In this document: positions 1-5,157 of the stretch, in pieces
How positions within the stretch are numbered: the stretch's first letter is position 1
Layout: the number at the start of each line of letters is the position of its first letter
NCBI GenBank assembly: GCA_021829015.1
Contig: JAJZOJ010000010.1
Location: forward strand, 1-5,181
Source of the DNA: Microcaldota archaeon
Lineage (GTDB): Archaea; Micrarchaeota; Micrarchaeia; Micrarchaeales; Micrarchaeaceae
Length of the DNA stretch: 5,181 bases
Reading direction: 5' to 3'
Position numbers and translations under genes: made by a program
The notes under the pieces: model-generated
The model's database searches: none
What the model was told of the DNA's origin: nothing
What the model saw: the letters and a program-made list of their open reading frames with translations, nothing else

Positions 1-971
1 CTGGCGGCGCCCGCGTTCTCTGAACCCATCATATACAGAGCGCCATAAAGTCCGTCATTCGAATCGACAGATGGTATTGACCTGCCCAACGCCGCGGCCT
101 TGGATGAGGGCGCCCTGAAAGGCTGTTGCATCGGCTTGCCGGAGAACATCATTATCTTTCCCTTGTCCCTGAACAGCACTATGTGGCTGCTTCCGCCGAG
201 TATGCGCCCGTACAGCTTATCCTCCGTTGCCTTGCCAGGTATTAGGGTGTAGTCCTTCGTCATCGCGTCGCGCACCTTAAGGTCGGATGAGTTCTCCTTT
301 ATGAATGCGGCCTGCAGCTCCGCCTGCGCACCGCCGTATATGAATACCGCTATCGCAATATCCAACAGCACTATGAACTCCCTGTAGAGTAGGGAGTATC
401 CATGGGCGAGGGCGGCATAAGCCACCGTGCCCGCGACAAACAGTATCGTTATTATTGCGCTGGACCTCATCGCCATGCGCGTGGCATCGAGGAAGCTCAT
501 CCGCCTCTGCAGATAGCTCCTCAGGGCCCTGCCGCCGTCCAGCGGGAGCCACGGGAGGAGATTGAACACCCCAAGGAAGAGGTTCAGCACGAACAGCGTC
601 TGCAGGGTCCTTCCGACGATGCCGAAGCTGAACGCTATGTTGAGAAGCCCGAACAGCGCGGCGAGCAGCAGGCTTGCTACCGGACCGACAAGGGATATCC
701 TGAATTCCATCGGCGGGCTTATGTGCTCGAAGTCTATCACGGAGCCGCCGCCGAAGAAGTTCAGGACTATCTTCTTCACCTTTATGCCGTTAATCTTTGA
801 TGTTATCGAATGGAACAGCTCATGCACAAGGACGCACATGAAGAGCAGCACCATCACCAGGAACAGGTATACGCTGAATGCGAGCGATATGAGCAGAAGT
901 ATGATGAAGGTCCAGTGAAGCTCTATGTCTATCCCTCCTATCGTCGCTATCCTTGGGGAATACTCCGCCAT
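1..971 (-). CDS. Site-2 protease family (M50) intramembrane zinc metalloprotease, 3' end cut by window
   Basis: A membrane-embedded zinc metalloprotease of the S2P/M50 family, expected to cleave membrane-bound substrates within or near the bilayer. 323 codons are visible and the frame stays open to the window edge. The N-terminus has the family's Gly-Ile-x-Ile-x-Leu-His-Trp pattern (about residues 13-20). The zinc site is HELFH at 50-54, with H50 and H54 as ligands and E51 catalytic. The third ligand is in NLLPWLPLDGGRALRS (137-152), with D145 as the likely zinc aspartate. I see about six hydrophobic segments: 18-32, 33-56, 92-116, 121-142, 169-190 and 198-214. After them comes a CBS-like region: VRDAMTKD from 233, then a second half-motif near 298-316. 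It is more diverged than usual CBS pairs. The ATG at 971 gives the expected short N-terminus before helix 1. The gene is divergent from the phosphoesterase. Substrate unknown; family assignment is firm. Confidence 0.95.
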   Translation of the reverse strand, partial: MAEYSPRIATIGGIDIELHWTFIILLLISLAFSVYLFLVMVLLFMCVLVHELFHSITSKINGIKVKKIVLNFFGGGSVIDFEHISPPMEFRISLVGPVASLLLAALFGLLNIAFSFGIVGRTLQTLFVLNLFLGVFNLLPWLPLDGGRALRSYLQRRMSFLDATRMAMRSSAIITILFVAGTVAYAALAHGYSLLYREFIVLLDIAIAVFIYGGAQAELQAAFIKENSSDLKVRDAMTKDYTLIPGKATEDKLYGRILGGSSHIVLFRDKGKIMMFSGKPMQQPFRAPSSKAAALGRSIPSVDSNDGLYGALYMMGSENAGAA

Positions 972-1024
972 CGCCAACACATATTAATATTTCATGGCAT
1001 CTTTATTAACCGCTGTGATTCCTT
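972..1024. promoter_or_regulatory. Divergent promoter between S2P protease and phosphoesterase
   Basis: A 53-base gap between two divergent starts holds two AT-rich boxes. Read on the minus strand, TTAATAAAG (1009-1001) is centred about 34 bases before the protease ATG at 971. Read on the plus strand, ATATTAATATTT (981-992) is centred about 38 bases before the phosphoesterase ATG at 1025. Each box lies at a spacing consistent with a short leader, if archaeal TATA boxes sit about 26 bases before the transcription start. The two promoters therefore overlap, which could couple or exclude their use. Box assignment is inferred from spacing. Confidence 0.5.
1015..1019 (+). promoter_or_regulatory. 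Ribosome binding site GTGAT for the phosphoesterase
   Basis: GTGAT lies five bases before the ATG at 1025. It can pair with the AUCAC part of the 3' end of archaeal 16S rRNA (AUCACCUCC). It supports the ATG at 1025; the ATG at 994 is out of frame with this gene. The match is only five bases, so it could be chance. Confidence 0.4.
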
Positions 1025-1699
1025 ATGCTGAGGGGGATAAGATTCATACGAGACGAGCCTGCGCTTATAGCAACGTGCGGCAGGCGAAGGTATCTCGTTG
1101 TGTCAGACCTTCACATAGGCATGGAACTCAAGCTTTCCGCAAAGGGCGTCCACCTTTACGGGGCGACAAAAAAGATGTCCGAAAGGATTCTTGGCATTAT
1201 GGGGGATGCCGGTCTTGACAGGATGATAATGCTGGGCGACGTGAAGGAGAATTTCCTGAGGCCGGAGGCTGCGGAGGCCAGGTTGATAAGGAGCTTCTTC
1301 GATTCGCTTAAGGGCATGGAGGTGACAGTAACCGCAGGAAATCACGATGCGATGCTGGCGGACATAGTCGACGTTAACATCGTGAAGAACCTGAGGCTAG
1401 GCAGGTTCTACTTTGCGCACGGCTATGGAAGGCTTGGGGAGATAGGTGACGGGGTAGACTGCATACTGATGGGCCACATGCATCCTGCGATAGAGACGGA
1501 GAGGAACGGTATCAGGGATGCCCAAAAGGTGTGGTGCATATACAAGGAGGAAAACGGGGACAAAAGACTCGTCTCGGTCCCGGCATTCAACGACCTGATA
1601 ATCGGCACTGACGTTAACAAATACGACAAATTGTTATTCGCAAGCTCCTTCAGGCGCGAGACGATCCTGGGCCTCGACGGGAGGGGCATTGGCCTGTAG
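1025..1699 (+). CDS. SbcD/Mre11-related calcineurin-like metallophosphoesterase (COG1407 type)
   Basis: A 224-aa single-domain metallophosphoesterase, predicted to hydrolyse phosphoester bonds with two metal ions, probably on a nucleic acid or nucleotide substrate. All five superfamily motifs are present in order: SDLHIG (27-32; D28, H30), GDVKE (71-75; D72), GNHD (105-108; N106, H107), AHG (131-133; H132) and GHMHP (150-154; H151, H153). The C-terminal PAFNDLIIGTDVN (186-198) is the signature separating this archaeal COG1407 group from true Mre11/SbcD, and length fits the group. The capping and DNA-partner regions of Mre11 are absent, and no Rad50-like gene is in the window. From memory, relatives usually have His after GDxK, where this one has Glu75. 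The gene runs convergently into rpoK across nine bases. Substrate is not known; the fold is certain. Confidence 0.93.
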   Translation: MLRGIRFIRDEPALIATCGRRRYLVVSDLHIGMELKLSAKGVHLYGATKKMSERILGIMGDAGLDRMIMLGDVKENFLRPEAAEARLIRSFFDSLKGMEVTVTAGNHDAMLADIVDVNIVKNLRLGRFYFAHGYGRLGEIGDGVDCILMGHMHPAIETERNGIRDAQKVWCIYKEENGDKRLVSVPAFNDLIIGTDVNKYDKLLFASSFRRETILGLDGRGIGL

Positions 1700-1708
1700 G
1701 GCTCGATT

Positions 1709-1888
1709 TCACTCGTGCGATTCCTTGAGTATCGTTATCGGGATTATTCCCTTATCGAACTCCAGCTCCGCAAGATCAAGCGGATTAACCATGTTCTCTG
1801 GAACCTTCATCAGCGGCGGCGCCCCGTAAGCGAGCTGCAACGCCCTTGCACCTATGATCCTTGCTTTTTCAAATCTTGTATAGTCCAT
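1709..1888 (-). CDS. rpoK: DNA-directed RNA polymerase subunit K (RpoK, Rpb6/omega family)
   Basis: The small K subunit of archaeal RNA polymerase, homologous to eukaryotic Rpb6 and bacterial omega. It clamps the C-terminal part of the largest subunit and aids core assembly. The 59 codons run from ATG at 1888 to TGA at 1711-1709. The family signature is nearly textbook: YTRFEKARIIGARALQLA (3-20), the following YGAPPL (21-26), and a second block of PLDLAELEFDKGIIPITI (36-53). Archaeal RpoK proteins are usually about 55-60 residues when they lack the acidic N-terminal tail of eukaryotic Rpb6, so the length is right. The short C-terminus ends LKESHE. It is too short for many ORF cut-offs. It lies 50 bases after the reductase on the same strand, apparently with its own TATA-like box, and converges with the phosphoesterase. 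The usual archaeal partners rpoN, rps9 and rpl13 are not next to it. Confidence 0.96.
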   Translation of the reverse strand: MDYTRFEKARIIGARALQLAYGAPPLMKVPENMVNPLDLAELEFDKGIIPITILKESHE

Positions 1889-1903
1889 GTAAATCAGCCG
1901 CTG

Positions 1904-1916
1904 GTATAGTAATTAA
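1904..1916 (-). promoter_or_regulatory. TATA-like box for rpoK
   Basis: On the minus strand the gap between the reductase stop and rpoK contains TTAATTACTATA, centred about 22-23 bases before the rpoK ATG at 1888. At a usual TATA-to-start distance of about 26 bases this predicts a leaderless or nearly leaderless rpoK transcript. A TGAT four bases before the ATG could be a weak ribosome site. The alternative is read-through from the reductase, since no clear terminator is seen in the 50-base gap. Confidence 0.4.
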
Positions 1917-1938
1917 GCAACAAAGTTTTTAGATTCTA

Positions 1939-3378
1939 TTATATCGGGTTTGGCTGGAACCTGTCCTTGGCCTCCTTCATCTCTGCGGCGACTGCCTTGC
2001 GCCAGTCCTCGAACCCCTTTGGTGAGCTCGGGTAGCGCCCGTAAAGGTTGTTCAGCAGCTTCATCTTCTTTACAACGTAAAGGAGATTGGAGAATGCATT
2101 GAGGTTCTCTGCGCCCTTGAGCAGTATCTTGAACTTGCTAGCTATGCTGAGCTCCGGTATTCGCCCATACCCAAGGTCTATTGCGTCCTGTGCGGTTACG
2201 AACATCTTCATGCCGTAATTCAGAAGGTCGTTGTTCAGGGATTGCAGATAGATTCGGAAGACCTCCAGCCCCGCAGTCTTGTAGCCGTACTCCTTGTTGA
2301 ATTCGAGGTTGTATTCCCAAAGACCCTTTATCGAGGTGTCGCCGTTCTGCACTGCCTTCGCTGCATACTCTCCCGCGAGTATTCCAGCGACGAGGGCTGG
2401 GCCTATACCTCCTGCGCTTATAGGGTTTGGCATCGCCATGCTGTCGCCGGCGCCCATGTACCCGTTGAATACGAGGCTGTCCATCTGCCTGCGCACCGCG
2501 ACGGACCAGTATCCCTTGCCGTTGTTGTCGGCATTGTACTGCCTTACGTTCTTTATGACAGGATTGTCCTTGACATAGTTGTCTATCAGCGAATGCAGCG
2601 TGTCGGTCTTGCCGAGCTTCTGGTTCCTTATCTCCAGGCTCCTCCTCTGGACCCCGAGGCCTATGTTCACCTTCTTCCCGCTCTTCGGGAACACCCACCC
2701 GTAGCCCCCTGGGGCATAGTGCTGGTTGAGGTGTATTATCGCGTTCTTCGGGTCGTAATAATTGAGGTCCTCATGGTCAAGCTCGAACTCATAGATGAAT
2801 CTGCCTGTAGATTCCACGTCGTTTATGTCTACCTCCTTGTCGACGTATGGGTTGACCGGCAGCTTCCTCCTAAGGGTTGTGGCTATCCCGAGGGCGTCTA
2901 TGACTATCTTTGAATGTATTTCCTTGTGCTCCTTGTTCCTGTCCTTCCCGAATATGCCTGAAATGGAGTTTTCATTCATTAATGGACCCTCAACTTCGAA
3001 TTCACTGACGTATTCTGCCCCAGAGTCCAGCGCATGCTTCAGCAGCTTGCGCTCGAATGCAGGCCTGTCAAGCACGTAGCCCTCTCCGTCGAACAGGAAC
3101 CTGCTCTGCAGGTTAGGCGAAAGCGCCACTACCCCATCGACCTTCAGGTCCAGTTCGGGCTTCGAGAAACCTAGGTCGACCTTTTTTCTTATGTATTCAA
3201 GGTGCGACTCCGCTACCGCGTCCCCGCATGTCCAGCCCCAGTTGGTCTTCTTCCCAACCTCGGCCTCCTTGTTCCTATCGAGGAGCAGTACCTTTGCGCC
3301 GCCCTTTGCGGCCATGGCCGCCGCTAGCGACCCGGAAAGGCCCGAGCCTGCAACAATTACATCGTATTTATCCTGCAT
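1939..3378 (-). CDS. Geranylgeranyl reductase family FAD-dependent oxidoreductase
   Basis: A flavoprotein of the geranylgeranyl reductase family, which in archaea saturates the isoprenoid chains of digeranylgeranylglycerophospholipids to give archaeol-type lipids at the membrane. The N-terminus has the FAD-binding Rossmann motif GSGLSG (11-16), ending at acidic D34. It also has the family cysteine in GWTCGDAV (C51), LDRPAFE (103-109), the substrate-side block APGGYGWVFP (222-231), and the second FAD motif GAGD (309-312) followed by NPISAGGIG (318-326). The helical C-terminus to residue 479 makes it somewhat longer than compact homologues. A GTG at 3387 in the same frame would add MLS, but the ATG at 3378 is preferred because it starts just before YDVIVAG and fits the TATA box near 3402. 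The electron donor (ferredoxin or F420H2 in relatives) and exact prenyl substrate cannot be read from sequence. No other lipid gene is adjacent. Other reductases of this superfamily remain possible. Confidence 0.92.
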   Translation of the reverse strand: MQDKYDVIVAGSGLSGSLAAAMAAKGGAKVLLLDRNKEAEVGKKTNWGWTCGDAVAESHLEYIRKKVDLGFSKPELDLKVDGVVALSPNLQSRFLFDGEGYVLDRPAFERKLLKHALDSGAEYVSEFEVEGPLMNENSISGIFGKDRNKEHKEIHSKIVIDALGIATTLRRKLPVNPYVDKEVDINDVESTGRFIYEFELDHEDLNYYDPKNAIIHLNQHYAPGGYGWVFPKSGKKVNIGLGVQRRSLEIRNQKLGKTDTLHSLIDNYVKDNPVIKNVRQYNADNNGKGYWSVAVRRQMDSLVFNGYMGAGDSMAMPNPISAGGIGPALVAGILAGEYAAKAVQNGDTSIKGLWEYNLEFNKEYGYKTAGLEVFRIYLQSLNNDLLNYGMKMFVTAQDAIDLGYGRIPELSIASKFKILLKGAENLNAFSNLLYVVKKMKLLNNLYGRYPSSPKGFEDWRKAVAAEMKEAKDRFQPNPI

Positions 3379-3390
3379 GCTAAGCACTGA

Positions 3391-3405
3391 AATTAAAAGT
3401 ATAAG
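3391..3405 (-). promoter_or_regulatory. TATA box for the geranylgeranyl reductase
   Basis: CTTATACTTTTAATT on the minus strand is centred 20-24 bases before the ATG at 3378, predicting a leaderless transcript beginning near that ATG. The alternative GTG at 3387 would lie upstream of the predicted transcript start. A second AT-rich box, CTTTAAATAAATAG (about 3442-3429), lies further upstream in the same gap and could give a leader of about 30 bases. The gap 3388-3475 otherwise holds only a small CCGC/GCGG hairpin possibility near 3448-3459. Confidence 0.5.
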
Positions 3406-3475
3406 ACAGGTAGTATTATTCTTTCAGCTATTTATTTAAAGATTCTCCGCGCGATGCGGTTGTGGCCTTCATGCC

Positions 3476-3871
3476 TCAGTTCCGTTGCAGGCGCCGCCTT
3501 ACGCGGTCGGCTGGGCCTCCGGGGGCGGTGTTCGGGTGCCTTGCTATGCCCTCCCTTATAAGCTCGAAGTATGCAGAGGCGTCGACAAATGTTAGTTCGC
3601 CGTTCAGCATTTCCGGGCATGTATTGGACCGCAGCCACAGCTCAGACCAGCCCTTGTCCACGTATTCCGCTATTATGTCAAGGGACCGCGGAGAGACATT
3701 CTCATTGTTCACCACATGCATCAGGAGCTTGTGATCCTTTCGCATTATCGCCTTTACCGCGATATCTTTAAGTTCTGAGGATGAGTCGGAATTGTCCGCC
3801 CTGGAAATGAGCTTTTTGCCGCCCTCGCGATTTGGATGTGCCCAAAACATTCGGTACGCCCTGATCGTCAT
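3476..3871 (-). CDS. Small helical repeat protein of unknown function (131 aa), last gene of operon
   Basis: I do not recognise a named family. The protein has no signal peptide or membrane segment. It carries a recurring short motif, an aliphatic or aromatic pair, a His/Asn, then Asn followed by a turn and Leu: AHPN (11-14), VVNNENVSPRSLDII (53-67), RSNTCPEML (81-89) and IARHPNTAP (109-117). HPNTP-like turns recall leucine-rich variant or HEAT-like alpha-solenoid repeats, in which Asn caps the turn between helices. The block at 50-67 aligns well with residues 78-95 of the 155-aa protein encoded at 4593-5060: both have V-[IV]-N-x-x-N then [TS]-L-D-x-I. The C-terminus is basic (RVRRRLQRN), possibly for nucleic acid or lipid contact. 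Its ATG overlaps the stop of the upstream gene as ATGA, so translation is probably coupled to the membrane protein before it. Repeat spacing is irregular (44, 25 and 31 residues between the Asn positions), suggesting decay or insertions. Confidence 0.8.
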   Translation of the reverse strand: MTIRAYRMFWAHPNREGGKKLISRADNSDSSSELKDIAVKAIMRKDHKLLMHVVNNENVSPRSLDIIAEYVDKGWSELWLRSNTCPEMLNGELTFVDASAYFELIREGIARHPNTAPGGPADRVRRRLQRN

Positions 3872-4182
3872 TTACCATCGGTATCCTTAGGCTGCTTCTG
3901 CGCTCCGCCTGGGCTCCTTAGGAGCTTGCTGGCGTTGTGCAGGGAGCCGTACAGCGAATATGCCGCCGCGGTGCCCGCGAATGTTACCCCGGCAATGACC
4001 ATGGCGCCGTCATAAGAGCGCATGGACATGTTATGTGCGAGGTAAAACGCGGTCCCCTTGTCCGCCGTAATCGCAAACGCCGCGAAAGCTAGCGTATAGG
4101 CCATGTTCTTCCGCAGGGTCTTCAGGTCCTCTGGAGTCTTATTGCGCACGGGCGCTTGATTCTTCGTAGTTTTTGATGCCAT
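3868..4182 (-). CDS. Small two-helix membrane protein of unknown function (104 aa)
   Basis: Unrecognised. Using the ATG at 4182, the 104-aa protein has a hydrophilic, basic N-terminus of about 27 residues, a first hydrophobic helix (about 28-49), a loop of about ten residues, a second helix (about 60-79) and a hydrophilic Gly/Lys/Gln tail. Landmarks are GTAFY (43-47), SYDG (56-59) and SKLLRS (85-90). The upstream neighbour at 4187-4516 has the same plan: GTISY, NG before helix 2, and GKLLRR, with G(T)-to-K(LLR) distances of 43 and 44 residues. The two are therefore probably a tandem duplication. An earlier ATG at 4212 in frame would add ten residues and overlap the upstream gene. The 4182 start is preferred because it follows a GTGATAAC ribosome site overlapping the upstream stop, four bases after it. 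It overlaps the next gene by four bases. Confidence 0.8.
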   Translation of the reverse strand: MASKTTKNQAPVRNKTPEDLKTLRKNMAYTLAFAAFAITADKGTAFYLAHNMSMRSYDGAMVIAGVTFAGTAAAYSLYGSLHNASKLLRSPGGAQKQPKDTDGK

Positions 4183-4190
4183 GTTATCAC
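4183..4190 (-). promoter_or_regulatory. Ribosome binding site GTGATAAC deciding the start at 4182
   Basis: GTGAT complements the AUCAC of the archaeal 16S rRNA tail. Its TGA is also the stop codon of the upstream gene, so termination and re-initiation are nearly superimposed. The same GTGATAA-x-ATG arrangement occurs before the upstream gene at 4516. Confidence 0.5.
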
Positions 4191-4516
4191 TGTGCCGTCT
4201 TGCCCGTTGCATGGTTTCTCCTCAGTAATTTCCCGAGCCGCTCCATGGTTACCGCAGATGAGTCCAGGAGGCCGTAGAATGCCGCCACGCCCACGCCTAT
4301 TGCTATTTTCCCATTGGCAGTATACACTGAAAGGTGATGCATGTTGTAATAGGATATGGTCCCGTAAAGCGCACCGAGCGAGGCCGCGGCGAGCGCAGGG
4401 GCAACATAAGGCTTATCCAGGGCCTTTGAGGCCGCACCCCTAACCCTGGCAAACGACGTTGCCATGCCAGACTTATTGCCTTCGTTCCCCTTCTGGTTTA
4501 TTGTCTTCTCAGGCAT
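4187..4516 (-). CDS. Small two-helix membrane protein of unknown function (109 aa), first gene of operon
   Basis: Unrecognised. From the ATG at 4516 the protein has a polar N-terminus rich in Lys, Asn and Gly (1-35), a hydrophobic helix (about 37-57) ending GTISYY, a loop containing HH (60-61) and SVYTANG, a second helix (about 70-86), an amphipathic stretch ending GKLLRR (95-100) and a short polar tail. It shares this layout with the next gene, which suggests a duplicated family. An in-frame ATG at 4540 would add eight residues but lies only about ten bases from the centre of the TATA box TTTATATA (4554-4547), so it would be upstream of the expected transcript start. The 4516 ATG is about 34 bases from the box and follows GTGATAAG, so it is chosen. 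With basic residues in both tails, orientation cannot be called securely; two helices would place both ends on the same side. Confidence 0.82.
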   Translation of the reverse strand: MPEKTINQKGNEGNKSGMATSFARVRGAASKALDKPYVAPALAAASLGALYGTISYYNMHHLSVYTANGKIAIGVGVAAFYGLLDSSAVTMERLGKLLRRNHATGKTAQ

Positions 4517-4524
4517 CTTATCAC
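4517..4524 (-). promoter_or_regulatory. Ribosome binding site GTGATAAG deciding the start at 4516
   Basis: GTGAT sits three bases before the ATG, equivalent to a seven-base spacing from a full GGAGG core. The predicted transcript start (about 26 bases after the TATA centre, near 4524) falls at the first base of this motif, so the leader would be little more than the ribosome site itself. Confidence 0.5.
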
Positions 4525-4546
4525 GGTATAGACGCGTCATACGAGA

Positions 4547-4554
4547 TATATAAA
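4547..4554 (-). promoter_or_regulatory. TATA box of the three-gene operon (4516 to 3476)
   Basis: TTTATATATC on the minus strand is a near-consensus archaeal TATA box in the 76-base gap after the 155-aa gene. It marks the 109-, 104- and 131-aa genes as a transcription unit that can be expressed separately from the 155-aa gene. No T-run or hairpin terminator is obvious before it, so read-through from upstream is also possible. Confidence 0.65.
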
Positions 4555-4592
4555 CGTTGAACGGGCACCGTCGGTTGTCGTACTTTCTAATG

Positions 4593-5060
4593 CTATATCC
4601 TGAGCCTGATATGCTCGAGCATATTTACGTGCCTTTCTACCAGCGCATTGCTGCGCTCCTCGAGCTCCTTTCGCCTTTTCGCTATGCTGCCCCCCATCTC
4701 GCTGATCTGCTCTATGAAAGACAGCTGGTCTCTGGAATCGAACAGGTCCATGGCTATGTCCTCTATGCGCCTGTGTATCTTGTCAAGAGTCCCAGCGCAT
4801 ATGTTCTTGTGGTTTATTACCTCCTCAAGGACGCCATACTGCCCGGTCATCATCGCGGCATCAGATACCGCATCCAACGTCCTGGAGCTGGAATTGCCGT
4901 TTCTTGCTATGGCAAGCAGGACCCCCGCTTTCCTGTCGTCGGACGATGCCCTGACCAGTCTGTACAGGATTTCGTCCGGCGTATTGGCATCCTGCGCCTG
5001 CCTGAGCTCCCTCGATGTGCCGTCAAGGCGTGCCCTTGCCTTGCTGAATAGCTTGTTCAT
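4593..5060 (-). CDS. Helical repeat protein with exact 30-residue period and charged helical tail (155 aa)
   Basis: Not a family I can name. No signal peptide or membrane helix is seen, so it is probably cytoplasmic. Residues 21-110 form three units of exactly 30 residues, with an invariant Asn at 26, 56 and 86. Units two and three line up as IARNGNSSSRTLDAV (51-65) and VINHKNICAGTLDKI (81-95); unit one is looser (ANTPDEILYRL, 25-35). The pattern, Asn at a turn then a Leu-rich helix, suggests an alpha-solenoid such as HEAT-like or leucine-rich variant repeats, used for protein binding. Residues 111-155 are strongly charged and helical (KRRKELEERS at 128-137), possibly a coiled coil. The 131-aa protein at 3476-3871 carries the same motif. 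The ATG at 5060 follows AGGCGATAAA and lies about 34 bases from a TATA-like box. A 76-base gap with a fresh promoter separates it from the downstream membrane-protein operon. Confidence 0.88.
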   Translation of the reverse strand: MNKLFSKARARLDGTSRELRQAQDANTPDEILYRLVRASSDDRKAGVLLAIARNGNSSSRTLDAVSDAAMMTGQYGVLEEVINHKNICAGTLDKIHRRIEDIAMDLFDSRDQLSFIEQISEMGGSIAKRRKELEERSNALVERHVNMLEHIRLRI

Positions 5061-5088
5061 TTTATCGCCTGCGTAAACATAAAGCGCC

Positions 5089-5098
5089 GTATATGATA
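5089..5098 (-). promoter_or_regulatory. TATA-like box for the 155-aa repeat protein
   Basis: TATCATATAC on the minus strand is centred about 34 bases before the ATG at 5060, the same distance as in the downstream operon. It would give a leader of about seven bases containing the GCGATAAA ribosome site (5068-5061). TTTATGTTTA (5083-5074) is a closer but less TATA-like alternative, and the stronger box at 5127-5138 could serve with a leader of about 45 bases. Confidence 0.4.
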
Positions 5099-5126
5099 TC
5101 CTGATCGCATATTTTGCTGTTCGGGC

Positions 5127-5138
5127 TAATATATAAAT
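5127..5138. promoter_or_regulatory. Near-palindromic TATA box, possibly bidirectional
   Basis: TAATATATAAAT on the plus strand (ATTTATATATTA on the minus strand) reads as a good TATA box in either direction. On the plus strand its centre is about 26 bases before the ATG at 5158, the exact spacing expected for a leaderless gene. On the minus strand it could add an upstream transcript start near 5106 for the 155-aa gene. Confidence 0.5.
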
Positions 5139-5157
5139 GTTACAGTCTTCACGTCGT

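Noticed and set aside
402..800. 132-codon plus-strand open frame across the protease gene
   Set aside because: It lies wholly antisense to the S2P gene, which has all catalytic motifs. The translated product is low-complexity, rich in Arg, Glu and His, and shows no domain.
1715..1909. 64-codon plus-strand open frame over rpoK
   Set aside because: rpoK on the minus strand is unmistakable by its signature. The plus-strand product is Arg-rich with no known similarity.
1889..1938. T-rich terminator between the reductase and rpoK
   Set aside because: On the transcribed strand the gap has only short scattered T stretches (CTTTGTTGCTTAATT), and the AT-richness is better explained by the rpoK promoter.
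2138..2698. 186-codon minus-strand open frame in another frame of the reductase
   Set aside because: Same strand, shifted frame; the product is Arg/Gln/Gly-rich and low-complexity, while the reductase frame is intact throughout. No sign of a frameshift.
2242..2913. 223-codon plus-strand open frame inside the reductase
   Set aside because: It is antisense to a well-conserved part of the reductase, including its second FAD motif. Composition is unlike a real protein and it has no recognisable motif, so it is a shadow of codon bias.
3448..3459. Small inverted repeat CCGC/GCGG as a terminator after the 131-aa gene
   Set aside because: A four-base-pair stem without a following T-run in the right orientation is too weak to call a terminator.
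4183..4212. Longer N-terminus for the 104-aa membrane protein, starting at 4212
   Set aside because: It would overlap the upstream gene by 26 bases, and the added residues look like read-through of that gene's Arg-rich end; the ATG at 4182 has a well-placed ribosome site.
4557..5051. 164- and 142-codon plus-strand open frames opposite the 155-aa repeat gene
   Set aside because: The minus-strand frame has an internal 30-residue repeat, a matching relative in the same window, and a promoter and ribosome site; the plus-strand frames have none of these.
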